Of a DNA stretch of 64,000 bases, positions 9,466-19,137 are shown one piece after another. The notes under the pieces were generated by a model that saw only the letters and a list, made by a program, of their open reading frames with translations, was not told the origin of the DNA and searched no databases. Location: contig NZ_KB908322.1 in assembly GCF_000382385.1 (NCBI RefSeq), forward strand, positions 124,001-188,000, written 5' to 3'. The position numbers and the translations under genes were made by a program. Each line of letters begins with the position of its first letter. Within the stretch, counting starts at the first letter, position 1. This DNA is from Segatella maculosa DSM 19339 = JCM 15638 (GTDB lineage Bacteria > Bacteroidota > Bacteroidia > Bacteroidales > Bacteroidaceae).

Positions 9466-10536
9466 ATGCGCATAAACTGGAAAAAGACTTTCATCGTTGC
9501 GTCAGATATGCTCATTGGAACATATCTGATACTGGCCTTTACAGCCTTTAATAAGCCCGATGAGACAGTCCGTTTGTGCACAAAAGTAAACATCAACATT
9601 CAGGATGAGGCCACCAATGGCTTCATCAACACCCGGGAAATCAAGGAAAGACTGGAGAAAACGCATCTCTATCCGCTTGAAAAACCGATGAAGTATGTGG
9701 ACCTTCGCAAGATGGAAGAGACGCTAACGGCCAGTCCTTTCGTGAAAACGGCCCAGTGTTATAAGACGCAATGCGGCGAAGTGAACATTGCGTTGACCCA
9801 GCGAATGCCTGTCGTCAGAATCAAAGCCGCCAATGGCGACGACTATTATCTGGACGACAACGACTGCATCATGCCCAATTCGCATTACACTTCCGACCTG
9901 ATCATTGCTACAGGAAACATCAACAAGCGGTTTGCCACCGAATATATATCGCCTTTAAGCAAGGAGTTGATGTCTCAAGAACTGTGGCGTAACCAGATTG
10001 AACAAATCAATGTGCTGCCCGATTTAGGTGTCGAACTGGTGCCAAGAGTGGGAGATCACATTGTTTATTTGGGCCGACTTCCGTCTCTAAAGAGCAGGAC
10101 CAAGCGCATGGAAGCCGTGACTTCGTTTGTCGATAAGAAGATGAATCGCCTTGAAAAGTTCTATAAATATGGGCTTTCGCAAGCCGGTTGGAACCGCTAT
10201 AGCTACATCAATCTCGAGTTTGATAACCAGATTATCTGCAAACGAAAAGACGGAAAGCGTGACGAAACGGAGAGTGTTGCCGAGGCAGTTGCAGAGAGTG
10301 ACGCTGTAGGAGGGGTGATCGATGCCCATGACCTCGAACAAGAAGAGGCTCCAGTTGCGGCTCCCGGGACCGCAAAAACAAAGACCGAGCCGAAGAAAAA
10401 GGCTGCGGAGGACAAGCGAGATGAGGCCAAAACGTCTGCGAAAAAGGCTGAACCGAAGAAGAACAAAGCCTCGGAAAAGTCAGAAAACGGCCCAAAGAAG
10501 CCCGAAGAAAAGAAGAAACAGAAGTTGAATAGATAA
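9466..10536 (+). CDS. ftsQ: Cell division protein FtsQ with a long lysine-rich tail
   Basis: Bitopic divisome protein: a short cytoplasmic segment, one membrane helix (about residues 9-28), then a periplasmic POTRA/beta region that includes a TQRMPVVRI segment. Sequence similarity in FtsQ is low, and the assignment rests on topology plus its place between murC and ftsA. The protein is 356 aa because of a low-complexity extension (about residues 265-356) rich in Lys, Glu and Ala (for example EPKKKAAEDK). By topology this tail would be periplasmic. It runs in frame up to 10 bases before ftsA, and codon use shows no obvious frameshift. FtsQ from related bacteria usually ends near residue 250-260, so the tail is the unusual part. 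Confidence 0.9.
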   Translation: MRINWKKTFIVASDMLIGTYLILAFTAFNKPDETVRLCTKVNINIQDEATNGFINTREIKERLEKTHLYPLEKPMKYVDLRKMEETLTASPFVKTAQCYKTQCGEVNIALTQRMPVVRIKAANGDDYYLDDNDCIMPNSHYTSDLIIATGNINKRFATEYISPLSKELMSQELWRNQIEQINVLPDLGVELVPRVGDHIVYLGRLPSLKSRTKRMEAVTSFVDKKMNRLEKFYKYGLSQAGWNRYSYINLEFDNQIICKRKDGKRDETESVAEAVAESDAVGGVIDAHDLEQEEAPVAAPGTAKTKTEPKKKAAEDKRDEAKTSAKKAEPKKNKASEKSENGPKKPEEKKKQKLNR

Positions 10537-10546
10537 AGAAAAGAGC

Positions 10547-11998
10547 ATGGCAGAATTTATTGTTGCTATCGAACTGGGGTCAACCAAGATCACCGGTATA
10601 GCCGGAAAGAAGAACCTCGACGGCAGTATTACGGTGTTGGCTGTAGTCAGAGAAGACTCCACACAGTGCATTCGCAAGGGCGTTGTGTATAACATTGACA
10701 AGACCGTGCAGTGTCTTTCCAATATCATCACGAAGCTCAAGACTGCTCTGAGGACCGATATTGCCCATGTGTATGTGGGCGTTGGTGGGCAATCCATACG
10801 CAGTGTGCGCAACGTTATCGTGAAGGAAGTTCCCGAAGATACGGTGGTTTCGCAGGAAATGGTCAATCAATTGATGGACGCCAACCGCATGATGAGCTAT
10901 CCGGACCGCGAGATTTTGGAGGCAGCCACACAGGAATACAAACTCGACCAACAGTATCAACTCGACCCGGTCGGCATACAATGCAATCGTTTGGAGGGCA
11001 ATTTCCTCAACATTCTGTGGCATAAAACCTTCTATCGCAACCTCAACAAGTGTTTCGATCAGGCCGGTATAGCCATCGCCGAGATGTATCTTGCCCCGAT
11101 GGTGCTGGCAGATAGCGTGCTGAGCGAGGCCGAAAAGCGGTCCGGTTGCGTGCTGGTTGACCTCGGAGCAGAGAGCACTACGGTCTCCGTTTACTACAAA
11201 AACATTCTCCGTCACTTGGCCGTTATCCCGTTGGGTGGCAACAACATCACCAAAGACATCGCCTCTTTGCAGATGGAAGAGGCCGATGCCGAAAAGATGA
11301 AGCTCAAATATGCCAGTGCATATACAGACAACAACGACATCGATAACAGCCTGATGCTCTCCATAGATGCCGAACGTCAGGTTGAAAGTCGCAAGTTTAT
11401 AGAGGTCGTTGAGGCCCGTGTTGAGGAGATAATCGAGAATGTTTGGTTCCAAGTTCCAGCCGAATATGCCGACAATCTCTTGGGGGGTATCATTCTCACC
11501 GGAGGCGGATCGAACCTCAAAAACATTGAGATTGCGTTCCGAAATCACACACATATCGACAAAATTCGCATAGCTAAGTTTGTCACATTGACCATAAATT
11601 CAACGAATGATGCCATCAATGCGCATGACGGAACGATGAATACTGTGCTCGGAATTCTGGCAAAAGGCGACATGAACTGCGCCGGACCGGAAATCAACAG
11701 CGACCTTTTCACCGGCGCACCCGAGGCGAAAACCACCGCAACCACAGACGAACTGCACCAGAAAGCACGCACGTTGAACGAGACAACCGGTAGCGGAGTG
11801 GTGCGCACGGAGGCCGAAAAGCAAAAGGCCGAGGCCGAGGAACGCCGCAGAAAAGACGAAGAAATGGAGGCCGAACGCGAGGCTTTGCGTGCAGAAGAGG
11901 CCCGCTTGGCTAAGGAAAGAAGGGAGAACAGCACCTCTCATAAAATCTTCAGAGAGCTCAAGAACTTCTTTGGTAAGATGATTTCTGAAGATGAATAA
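10547..11998 (+). CDS. ftsA: Cell division protein FtsA
   Basis: Actin-like ATPase that anchors FtsZ filaments to the membrane. The 483-aa protein begins with the nucleotide-binding strand AIELGSTKITGIAGKK. The 1C (SHS2) region follows, then VDLGAESTTVSVY (phosphate 2 loop) and GGIILTGGGSNLKNI (adenosine motif). The C-terminus (about residues 400-460) is a charged, Glu/Arg/Lys-rich predicted coiled coil followed by IFRELKNFFGKM, an amphipathic membrane-targeting helix. ftsZ starts 38 bases downstream. Confidence 0.96.
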   Translation: MAEFIVAIELGSTKITGIAGKKNLDGSITVLAVVREDSTQCIRKGVVYNIDKTVQCLSNIITKLKTALRTDIAHVYVGVGGQSIRSVRNVIVKEVPEDTVVSQEMVNQLMDANRMMSYPDREILEAATQEYKLDQQYQLDPVGIQCNRLEGNFLNILWHKTFYRNLNKCFDQAGIAIAEMYLAPMVLADSVLSEAEKRSGCVLVDLGAESTTVSVYYKNILRHLAVIPLGGNNITKDIASLQMEEADAEKMKLKYASAYTDNNDIDNSLMLSIDAERQVESRKFIEVVEARVEEIIENVWFQVPAEYADNLLGGIILTGGGSNLKNIEIAFRNHTHIDKIRIAKFVTLTINSTNDAINAHDGTMNTVLGILAKGDMNCAGPEINSDLFTGAPEAKTTATTDELHQKARTLNETTGSGVVRTEAEKQKAEAEERRRKDEEMEAEREALRAEEARLAKERRENSTSHKIFRELKNFFGKMISEDE

Positions 11999-12036
11999 GC
12001 AGTAAAATAGTTTCGGATATATAATCATTTGACGTT

Positions 12037-13371
12037 ATGATTGACACAAACAACAAGCCGACGGAATTGGATTTCGTGGAACCTGAAAAGGAAAGCAGCA
12101 TCATCAAGGTGATAGGAGTAGGCGGTGGAGGCGGCAATGCCGTTAATCATATGTACCGAGAAGGCATACATGAAGTGTCATTCGTGCTCTGTAATACCGA
12201 CCGACAAGCCCTTAACAACTCGCCAGTTCCCGTGCACTTGCAACTTGGGAAAGAAGGCCTTGGTGCCGGAAACAGGCCCGAAAAAGCCCGTCAGGCAGCC
12301 GAAGAGACCATCGATGACATCAAGTATATGCTCGGAGACGGCACACGAATGGCCTTCATCACGGCTGGAATGGGGGGCGGAACGGGCACCGGTGCGGCGC
12401 CGGTTATTGCTCGTGTGTCCAAAGAATTAGACATCTTGACGGTCGGTATTGTTACGATTCCGTTCCGTTTCGAGGGCGATCGCAAGATTGATCAGGCGCT
12501 CGACGGGGTCGAAGAGATGGCAAAACACGTCGATGCCCTGCTGGTTGTCAACAATGAACGGCTGCGGGAGATTTATCCCGACCTTACGCTTCTCGACGCA
12601 TTCGGCAAAGCCGACGACACATTAAGCGTGGCTGCGAAGAGCATTGCAGAGATTATTACCTACGATGGGTATATGAATCTCGACTTCAACGATGTGAAAA
12701 CGGTCCTTAAAGACGGTGGTGTGGCCATCATGAGCACGGGATACGGCGAGGGAGAAAACCGTGTGAAGCATGCCATAGAAGATGCCCTTAACTCGCCGTT
12801 GCTCAACGACAACGACATCTTCAACGCCAAAAAGATACTCCTAAGCATTGGGTTTAGCAACGAAAAAAACGAGAAGTCGGGCCTGATGATGGAAGAAATG
12901 AACGACGTCAACGACTTCATGGCGAAGTTCGGCAGCGACTTTGAAATCAAATGGGGGCTGGCTATCGACCCTGAACTGGGCCAGAAAGTGAAGGTGACCC
13001 TCCTTGCCACCGGCTTCGGAATAGAAGATGTGGACGGCATGGACAGTCATCTGAAGAAGCATACGCAGGAAGAAGCCGACCGAATGGCACAGGAAGAGGA
13101 ACGCCGGGCAGAGCGCGATGAGCGCCGAGGTCACTACTATGGCAACATCGGAAAGAACAACCAATACAAGCGTCGCCCCCGTATTTTCCTCTTCAGGCCT
13201 GAAGATCTCGACAATGAAGACGTCATTCTCGCCGTCGAAAGCACTCCCACTTACAAGCGCACCAGCCAGATGTTGGAGGAAATACGCAATCAGGCAGCCG
13301 GCAATCAGGTAGCCAAGAACGACGAAAAAAGCGGAGGTGAGCCGACACAAACCGTTATCAGTTTCACATAA
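12037..13371 (+). CDS. ftsZ: Cell division GTPase FtsZ
   Basis: Tubulin-like GTPase that forms the Z-ring. The 444-aa protein has the GTP-binding GGGGNAVNHM loop (from about residue 29), the tubulin signature GMGGGTGTG (residues 111-119), the NNERL segment and the catalytic T7-loop region NLDFNDVKTVL. The C-terminal linker is Arg/Glu-rich. A STPTYKRTSQ segment near residue 408 resembles the conserved C-terminal tail that binds FtsA, but another 35 residues follow it. The gene ends the dcw cluster; the next 840 bases are non-coding. Confidence 0.97.
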   Translation: MIDTNNKPTELDFVEPEKESSIIKVIGVGGGGGNAVNHMYREGIHEVSFVLCNTDRQALNNSPVPVHLQLGKEGLGAGNRPEKARQAAEETIDDIKYMLGDGTRMAFITAGMGGGTGTGAAPVIARVSKELDILTVGIVTIPFRFEGDRKIDQALDGVEEMAKHVDALLVVNNERLREIYPDLTLLDAFGKADDTLSVAAKSIAEIITYDGYMNLDFNDVKTVLKDGGVAIMSTGYGEGENRVKHAIEDALNSPLLNDNDIFNAKKILLSIGFSNEKNEKSGLMMEEMNDVNDFMAKFGSDFEIKWGLAIDPELGQKVKVTLLATGFGIEDVDGMDSHLKKHTQEEADRMAQEEERRAERDERRGHYYGNIGKNNQYKRRPRIFLFRPEDLDNEDVILAVESTPTYKRTSQMLEEIRNQAAGNQVAKNDEKSGGEPTQTVISFT

Positions 13372-13384
13372 ACGGCTATCCGGA

Positions 13385-13525
13385 TTTACATGAACTGTAA
13401 TCCTGCTTTCCAATCTCACCCATATTGCACGATAAAATGGGTGAGATTGCACGGTAATATGGGCCATATTGTGCGGCAATATGGGCGAGATTGGGAAACA
13501 AGATATAAGTTGTTGATTTTCAATA
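13385..13525. repeat. P22 array B: four 22-base units with tails
   Basis: Units 13411-13432, 13433-13454, 13455-13476 and 13477-13498. The first reads AATCTCACCCATATTG, the reverse complement of the AATATGGGTGAGATT type of the later units, so the array is dyad-symmetric. The right tail 13499-13525 contains GTTGATTTTCAATA; a weaker left tail precedes the units. Confidence 0.85.
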
Positions 13526-13678
13526 GCCTTTGAATAGATTTCAAAGGTTGCCTGTTAACGGCCGATTCTACTGCCGCATATTTTTGGAAGAACCTGTCCC
13601 GGTTTCAAAAACGGCCTGTTTACGGTCGATTACTGCCCACTCGTCACCCCGTAAATTGGTCTACTTATTAACTATATT

Positions 13679-13784
13679 GAGCGGACGCACGAACCGTGCG
13701 TCCCTACATTCCCCTCACATACTGCCTGTTTTTGAGTGTAAAACGCTATAAGCATGTAGGGATGCACGGCTCGTGTATCCGCTC
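13679..13784. repeat. R95 palindromes, one right and one left copy
   Basis: GCGGACGCACGAACCGTGCG at 13681-13700 continues to TCCCTACAT (13709). The opposite half follows at 13754-13784 with several substitutions. The halves are in the reverse order to the standard R95 element. Confidence 0.75.
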
Positions 13785-13937
13785 GAGCAGCCTGTTAACA
13801 CTCTTTTGCTTTTTGATATTGACAGCATAAAACGCTTCAATGCGGTAGTTGAAACTTTTAATTCGTAACAAAAATGCAGGAAAAAGCAAGTGATTATGTT
13901 AAATTCAAGGTCTGAAACTAACTTTTTGCAGAAAAAG

Positions 13938-13969
13938 TTTGGCCATATTCTAAACATTATTTAATTTTG
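13938..13969 (+). promoter_or_regulatory. Promoter of the first susC operon
   Basis: TTTG at 13938-13941, a 20-base spacer, and TAATTTTG at 13962-13969: an exact match to the Bacteroidetes -33/-7 consensus. The start codon is 245 bases downstream, leaving a long leader that could carry post-transcriptional control. Confidence 0.7.
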
Positions 13970-14214
13970 TGACTGTTTAGCATAACGCGTTTAAGATATT
14001 TTTATTAATTGAATAGAGAACTAGCTCATTTCATTTTCGCATTCCAATATGCGTAGATAAAGTTGACTTCCGGCTGAAGTTCGTTCGTAAAACGGCTTCG
14101 CTTCCGTGCCGGATAAAAAGATGAGGCCTGCTGAAGATAGAGACGGGACGGCCCAAAAAGTTGAACAAAGAAAAGACAAACATTATAATTAAATTAAACA
14201 AAGAGAGAGATTTT

Positions 14215-17200
14215 ATGGAAAAAAGACTAATGCTGTTTTTGGCCGGCCTATTCTTGAGTTTTGGAGTGGCTTTGGCACAAACACAAATTTCCGGAACTGT
14301 TGTCTCAAGTGAAGATGGTGAGCCCGTTATTGGGGCTTCTATCCGGGTCGTAGGTACCAATACGGGTACGATGACCGATGCAAATGGACGGTTTACACTG
14401 TCTGCACCGGCCGGCTCGCGCTTGGAGATTTCTTATATCGGTATGCAAAATAAGACGGTCAAGGCAGCTTCGAAGATGAACATCACCTTGGATTCGAATG
14501 ACAAGACCTTGGACGAAGTGATGGTTGTTGCCTATGGAACGGCCAAGAAATCGTCGTTTACGGGTTCTGCTGCAGTCGTAAAGGCCGAAGATATCGCAAA
14601 GGTGCAGACCACGAACGCCGTAGAAGCCTTGCGTGGCAAGGTCTCGGGTGTGCAGATTACACAGGCTTCGGGTCAGCCGGGCACGGCTCCGACGGTTCGT
14701 ATCCGTGGTATCGGTTCGATTAATGCGGCCCGTTCTCCGCTTTATGTTGTTGACGGAATGCCTTATGATGGTGATATCAACATTATTGCTCCTACGGATA
14801 TTGAGAGTATGACTGTATTGAAAGAGGCCGCCGCCGCCGCCCTTTATGGTGCACGTGGTGCCAATGGCGTGGTCATCATTACAACGAAAAACGGTCGTTC
14901 TGGCAATGCAACCGTCACAGTTGATGCAAAATGGGGTGTGAACTCACGTCAGGTGCCCGACTATAATTATATAAACGACCCTGCAGGTTACTATGAAACA
15001 TGGTACAAAGGTCTTTATAATTATGCCCGTGATACCTATGGTTACAGTGCAGTACAGGCCAATGCGTTTGCCAATCAGCACTTGACAGCGAGCGACAGTT
15101 ACGGTCTTAACTACAATGTCTACACTGTTCCGACGGGTCAGAACATGATTGGTATGAACGGAAAGCTCAATCCTAATGCCACTTTAGGCCGCGTCATGAC
15201 GGGCACGGATGGTGGAAAATACCTCCTGACTCCAGACAATTGGCTCGACAATATCTATCGTCATGCGCTGCGTCAGGAGTACACTGTGACGGGTGCGGGC
15301 AGCACCCAGCGGTCTTCTTTCTATGCTTCGGCCAACTATCTGAACATGAAAGGTATCTCCATTGGCTCTGATTATGCGCGTTTCACATCGCGTTTGAAAG
15401 CCGACTATCAGTTCAAACCATGGCTGAAGTTTGGTGTCAACATGAACTATGCACACTACAATGCGAATCAATTAGGTTCTGATGGTGAAGCTAATGCCTC
15501 CGGTAATGTCTTCACTGCATCAAGAATAGCTCCTATCTATCCGCTATTCATTCGTGATGCCCAAGGCAACAAAATCCGCCATGAGGCTTCGGGTGGCTGG
15601 ACCTATGACTATGGCGAAAAGAAGAGCCTCCTTGGTTTGGAACGTCCTTATATGGGAGGTAGTAATGCGCTTTCCGATGCATTGGTGAACAAGAACTATA
15701 ACGAAGGTAACACGTTCAGTGCAACCGGTACGGTGGAAATTAATCTCCCCTTTGACTTCAAGTTCACTTCTACCAACAGCGTCTATGATGATGAATACCG
15801 TGCGCAATCAAGCAGGAATCCTTGGTTCGGCCAATATTCTTCTTCAAATGGTATGGCCGATGTAAGCCATGGACGTACTTGGACCTACAACTATCAGCAG
15901 TTGCTCAACTGGCATCGTCAGTTCGGCAAGCATGATGTTGAAGCAATGCTCGGGCATGAATACTATCATCGCCGCATAACGACGCTGGCCGGCCACAACA
16001 ACAACATGTTTACCAACAGCATTGTTGAGTTGAGCTCTGCCGTAACGACCAATGCCATTGCTACTTCGTCCACGTCTGAATACAACACGGAGGGTTTCTT
16101 CGGCCGTGCACAGTATAGCTATGACAACAAATATTTCTCTTCACTGTCTTATCGCCGTGATGCTTCGTCTTACTTCGACCCCGACCATCGCTGGGGTAAC
16201 TTCTGGTCTTTGGGTGGTGCATGGCTCATCTCAAAGGAAAAGTTCTTCCATGTAGGCTGGGTAGACGAACTGAAGCTGAAAGCTTCTTACGGCGAACAGG
16301 GAAATGACGACATCGGTTATTACAATTATGTTACTACTTACAGAATTCAGAACTCTAACGGAAAGCTTGCGCTTGCACCGCTTCAGTTGGGTAATGCGAA
16401 GATCTCTTGGGAGAAGAACGGCGAGTTCAATGTCGGTGTCGAGTTCTCTTTGCTGAAGAGCCGCCTAACAGGTTCTATCGAGTATTATAACCGCAAGACA
16501 ACCGATATGCTTTCTTGGTACACCTTGCCGGCATCATTTGGTTTCACGGGTTACTATGACAATATCGGAGACATGCGCAATACGGGTGTCGAATTCGAAT
16601 TGCAGGGCGACATCATCCGAACCAAGGACCTTACATGGTCGGCCCACCTGAATATGACGGCCAATAAGAACCGTATCATCAGATTGGCTGATGAAAAGAA
16701 AAACGCGGTAGTGGACGGAAAGCAAGGTTACCAGAGTGGCAATTACTTCTATGGTGAGAAGCTACCGATGTACACTTGGTATATATACAAGTATGCCGGC
16801 GTAGACCAAACTACTGGTGAGGCCCTCTATTATAAAAATGTATATGAGAAAGATGGGAATGGAAAGACCATTTACTACGACGCAAACGGCAATAAGGTCG
16901 ATCAGTCTACCCATGGTGCACGCCCAAAGGTTGTCGGTCAGGAAACTGTCAAGACAACAGGTGAAGCAGACCTGTATCTTTGTGGCGACCCCAACCCCGA
17001 TGCATTCGGCGGTTTCGGCACGAACCTTAGCTGGAAAGGCTTTGATTTTGCCGTAGACTTCACTTATCAATTAGGTGGAAAGGCTTACGATAATGGCTAT
17101 GCAAGTGGAATGAACCTGGACAGAGGCAGTGCGATCCATGCCGATATCCTTGATGCTTGGTCGCCGACCAACAGGAATTCAAGTATTCCCCGTTTGAACT

Positions 17201-17475
17201 TCAACGATAAATACATGGCTGCACAGAGCGACCGCTTCCTGACTTCGGCTTCTTATCTCAATTTGCAGAACATCACTTTGGGCTATACGTTGCCGAAACC
17301 TGTTGTCCGCAACCTCGGCTTGACCAATATCCGTGTCTATGTTACGGGTGATAATGTGTGGTTATTCTCCAAGCGTAAGGGCTTCGACCCACGGCAGAGC
17401 GAGAGTGGTTCCATCACGAATGCCTACTATTCGCCAATCCGTTCCATTTCAGGTGGCTTGACAGTAACATTTTAA
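14215..17475 (+). CDS. SusC/RagA-family TonB-dependent outer membrane transporter
   Basis: Outer membrane 22-strand barrel that imports a ligand captured by its SusD partner, energised by TonB. The ATG at 14215 gives a 1086-aa precursor with the signal peptide MEKRLMLFLAGLFLSFGVALAQ. A carboxypeptidase-regulatory-like domain follows (about residues 23-100), then the TonB box/plug (DEVMVVAYG, the RIRGIGSINAARSPLYVVDG segment) and a barrel ending in GGLTVTF with terminal Phe. An in-frame TTG 54 bases upstream was not chosen because it would bury the signal peptide. The leader AAGAGAGAGA just before the ATG is shared with the second susC gene. susD follows 23 bases downstream. The substrate is unknown; the nearby C10 protease hints at peptides rather than glycans. 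Confidence 0.95.
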   Translation: MEKRLMLFLAGLFLSFGVALAQTQISGTVVSSEDGEPVIGASIRVVGTNTGTMTDANGRFTLSAPAGSRLEISYIGMQNKTVKAASKMNITLDSNDKTLDEVMVVAYGTAKKSSFTGSAAVVKAEDIAKVQTTNAVEALRGKVSGVQITQASGQPGTAPTVRIRGIGSINAARSPLYVVDGMPYDGDINIIAPTDIESMTVLKEAAAAALYGARGANGVVIITTKNGRSGNATVTVDAKWGVNSRQVPDYNYINDPAGYYETWYKGLYNYARDTYGYSAVQANAFANQHLTASDSYGLNYNVYTVPTGQNMIGMNGKLNPNATLGRVMTGTDGGKYLLTPDNWLDNIYRHALRQEYTVTGAGSTQRSSFYASANYLNMKGISIGSDYARFTSRLKADYQFKPWLKFGVNMNYAHYNANQLGSDGEANASGNVFTASRIAPIYPLFIRDAQGNKIRHEASGGWTYDYGEKKSLLGLERPYMGGSNALSDALVNKNYNEGNTFSATGTVEINLPFDFKFTSTNSVYDDEYRAQSSRNPWFGQYSSSNGMADVSHGRTWTYNYQQLLNWHRQFGKHDVEAMLGHEYYHRRITTLAGHNNNMFTNSIVELSSAVTTNAIATSSTSEYNTEGFFGRAQYSYDNKYFSSLSYRRDASSYFDPDHRWGNFWSLGGAWLISKEKFFHVGWVDELKLKASYGEQGNDDIGYYNYVTTYRIQNSNGKLALAPLQLGNAKISWEKNGEFNVGVEFSLLKSRLTGSIEYYNRKTTDMLSWYTLPASFGFTGYYDNIGDMRNTGVEFELQGDIIRTKDLTWSAHLNMTANKNRIIRLADEKKNAVVDGKQGYQSGNYFYGEKLPMYTWYIYKYAGVDQTTGEALYYKNVYEKDGNGKTIYYDANGNKVDQSTHGARPKVVGQETVKTTGEADLYLCGDPNPDAFGGFGTNLSWKGFDFAVDFTYQLGGKAYDNGYASGMNLDRGSAIHADILDAWSPTNRNSSIPRLNFNDKYMAAQSDRFLTSASYLNLQNITLGYTLPKPVVRNLGLTNIRVYVTGDNVWLFSKRKGFDPRQSESGSITNAYYSPIRSISGGLTVTF

Positions 17476-17498
17476 TCATAATAGAAAAGGAAAAGAAT

Positions 17499-19115
17499 AT
17501 GAAAAAAATCAATCAATATATCTTGGGCTTGGGGCTGCTTGTTTTGTCTCTTTCTGCTTTCACCTCGTGTGAAGAAGAGACGGAGCCGGCTACTTCCTAC
17601 GCGACGACCAATCAGATGCAACGTTCCTCTGCAGCGACGGAAGCCCTATTGAGTGCTATCCCGTCATCATTGAATACGGTTTGGGATCGTGGTTACCATT
17701 ATAGCTGGGGCTATGGCTCTATCATGAAAATCAGAGACGTAATGACGGCCGACGAGGCGCTGTCGGAACGTGCTTATAACCAATATGCGCAGTGGATAGA
17801 ATGCTCTGGTATCGGAAGAGACTATGCCGTGACACAGTTTATTTGGAACTATTTCTACAAGATGGTGCTGACAACCAACAACCTTATCCTCGCCGTAGAC
17901 CCGGGAACGGCAACCACTCAACAGTTAGGTTATCTTGGGGCAGCCTATGCTTTCCGTGCGATGTTCTATCTGGATATGGCTCGTATGTATGAGTTTTTGC
18001 CGAACGAAAAGTTTCCTGACGGCAAGAACAGCGATGGTAACGTAGTTACAAACCTGACTTGTCCTATCGTAAAAGCCGGTATGAGCAAGGAAGATGCTCG
18101 CAAGAATCCTCGTGCTACACGTGAAGATATGAAGAAATTCATTGAAGGAGACTTGAATAATGCTGAGCAAAACATTGACAAGCTGACCGACACACGCGAT
18201 AAAACCCTACCCGACAAGGCCTGTGTCTATGGTTTGAAGGCCCGGCTCTATATGTGGGTCGGGGATTATGCCAAGGCTGAGGAGTATGCAAAGAAGGCCA
18301 TTGCTGCTGCAAAGGTGACTCCTGTGACTAAAGCTGTTGCCTTGAACCCGACAACAGGTTTCAATACGACCGCTCCTTGGATGTGGGGTTCTAACCAGAC
18401 TGCAGACGCTGCAACGGTGAAGACAGGTATTCTTAACTGGACCTCATGGATGTCAAACGAAACAACGTTCGGTTATAACGGTGCAGGCGCTGTGCATTGT
18501 ATGATAGGAAAGGAACTCTATGACCGCATCAGTGATACCGACTGGCGTAAACTTTATTGGAAAGCCCCGGCTTCCAGCCCTTTGGCCGGCCAAGTTCCCT
18601 ACTTAAAGGCTTCTTACAAGACAGCACTATCCACCTATGCTTCCATTAAGTTCCGTCCGGGTCAAGGTAATGACGGCGAGTCTTCCGTTGCTGCGGCCTG
18701 TGCCTATCCTTTGATGCGCGTCGAAGAGATGTATTTCATCGAAGCCGAGGCTGCGGCCCAGCAGAATAAGCTTGCCGATGCAAAGACGGTTTTGAACAAT
18801 ATCATGCAGACACGTGATGCAAACTACAATTGCCTACTCACGGACAAAGATGCTATTATTGAAGAGATCGTCTTCCAGAAGCGCGTAGAACTTTGGGGTG
18901 AAGGACAGAGTTTCTTCGATATCAAACGTCTGAACTACTCTGTCAAACGTGGTTACGCAGGCACAAACTTCTATGAACTCGGTCGTTACAACACCAACGG
19001 GCGGCCGGCTTGGATGAACCTCTGTATTGTTATAACCGAGGAAAACAATAACAGTGCGGTCAAAGGCTATAACAATCCTGACCCCTCGAGTCGTTATACT
19101 CCGGTAATTAAATAA
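17499..19115 (+). CDS. SusD/RagB-family nutrient-binding outer membrane lipoprotein
   Basis: Surface-exposed lipoprotein that lids the SusC barrel and binds the nutrient. The 538-aa precursor has a lipobox ending at Cys24 (SAFTSC), followed by acidic residues (EEETE) that fit the Bacteroidetes lipoprotein surface-export signal. The TPR-like helical SusD fold is indicated by YLGAAYAFRAMFYLDMARMY, the ALEPT-like stretch near GLKARLYMWVGDYAKAEEYA and the C-terminal RVELWGEGQSFFDIKRLN motif typical of RagB/SusD. It is paired with the upstream susC and followed after 22 bases by a small lipoprotein gene. Confidence 0.94.
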   Translation: MKKINQYILGLGLLVLSLSAFTSCEEETEPATSYATTNQMQRSSAATEALLSAIPSSLNTVWDRGYHYSWGYGSIMKIRDVMTADEALSERAYNQYAQWIECSGIGRDYAVTQFIWNYFYKMVLTTNNLILAVDPGTATTQQLGYLGAAYAFRAMFYLDMARMYEFLPNEKFPDGKNSDGNVVTNLTCPIVKAGMSKEDARKNPRATREDMKKFIEGDLNNAEQNIDKLTDTRDKTLPDKACVYGLKARLYMWVGDYAKAEEYAKKAIAAAKVTPVTKAVALNPTTGFNTTAPWMWGSNQTADAATVKTGILNWTSWMSNETTFGYNGAGAVHCMIGKELYDRISDTDWRKLYWKAPASSPLAGQVPYLKASYKTALSTYASIKFRPGQGNDGESSVAAACAYPLMRVEEMYFIEAEAAAQQNKLADAKTVLNNIMQTRDANYNCLLTDKDAIIEEIVFQKRVELWGEGQSFFDIKRLNYSVKRGYAGTNFYELGRYNTNGRPAWMNLCIVITEENNNSAVKGYNNPDPSSRYTPVIK

Positions 19116-19137
19116 GTATTTCATAAAGGAAAAGGAA

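Larger units (their letters stand above)
13372..14214. other. Gene-free stretch after ftsZ: repeats, promoter and susC leader
   Basis: It holds P22 array B, a hairpin CCTTTGAA/TTCAAAGG (13527-13547), two related phrases of the type CCTGTTTACGGTCGATTACT (about 13550-13576 and 13615-13640; a third relative lies near 27187), an R95 pair in tail-to-tail order (13679-13784), a good promoter (13938-13969) and then about 240 bases of untranslated leader for the susC gene. The short frames here are translations of repeats. Confidence 0.75.

Noticed and set aside
10580-11554. Minus-strand frame of 324 codons inside ftsA
   Set aside because: Antisense shadow; ftsA motifs on the plus strand are unmistakable.
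13530-13751. Small plus-strand frame after ftsZ
   Set aside because: It lies fully in repeats, without codon bias or recognisable product.
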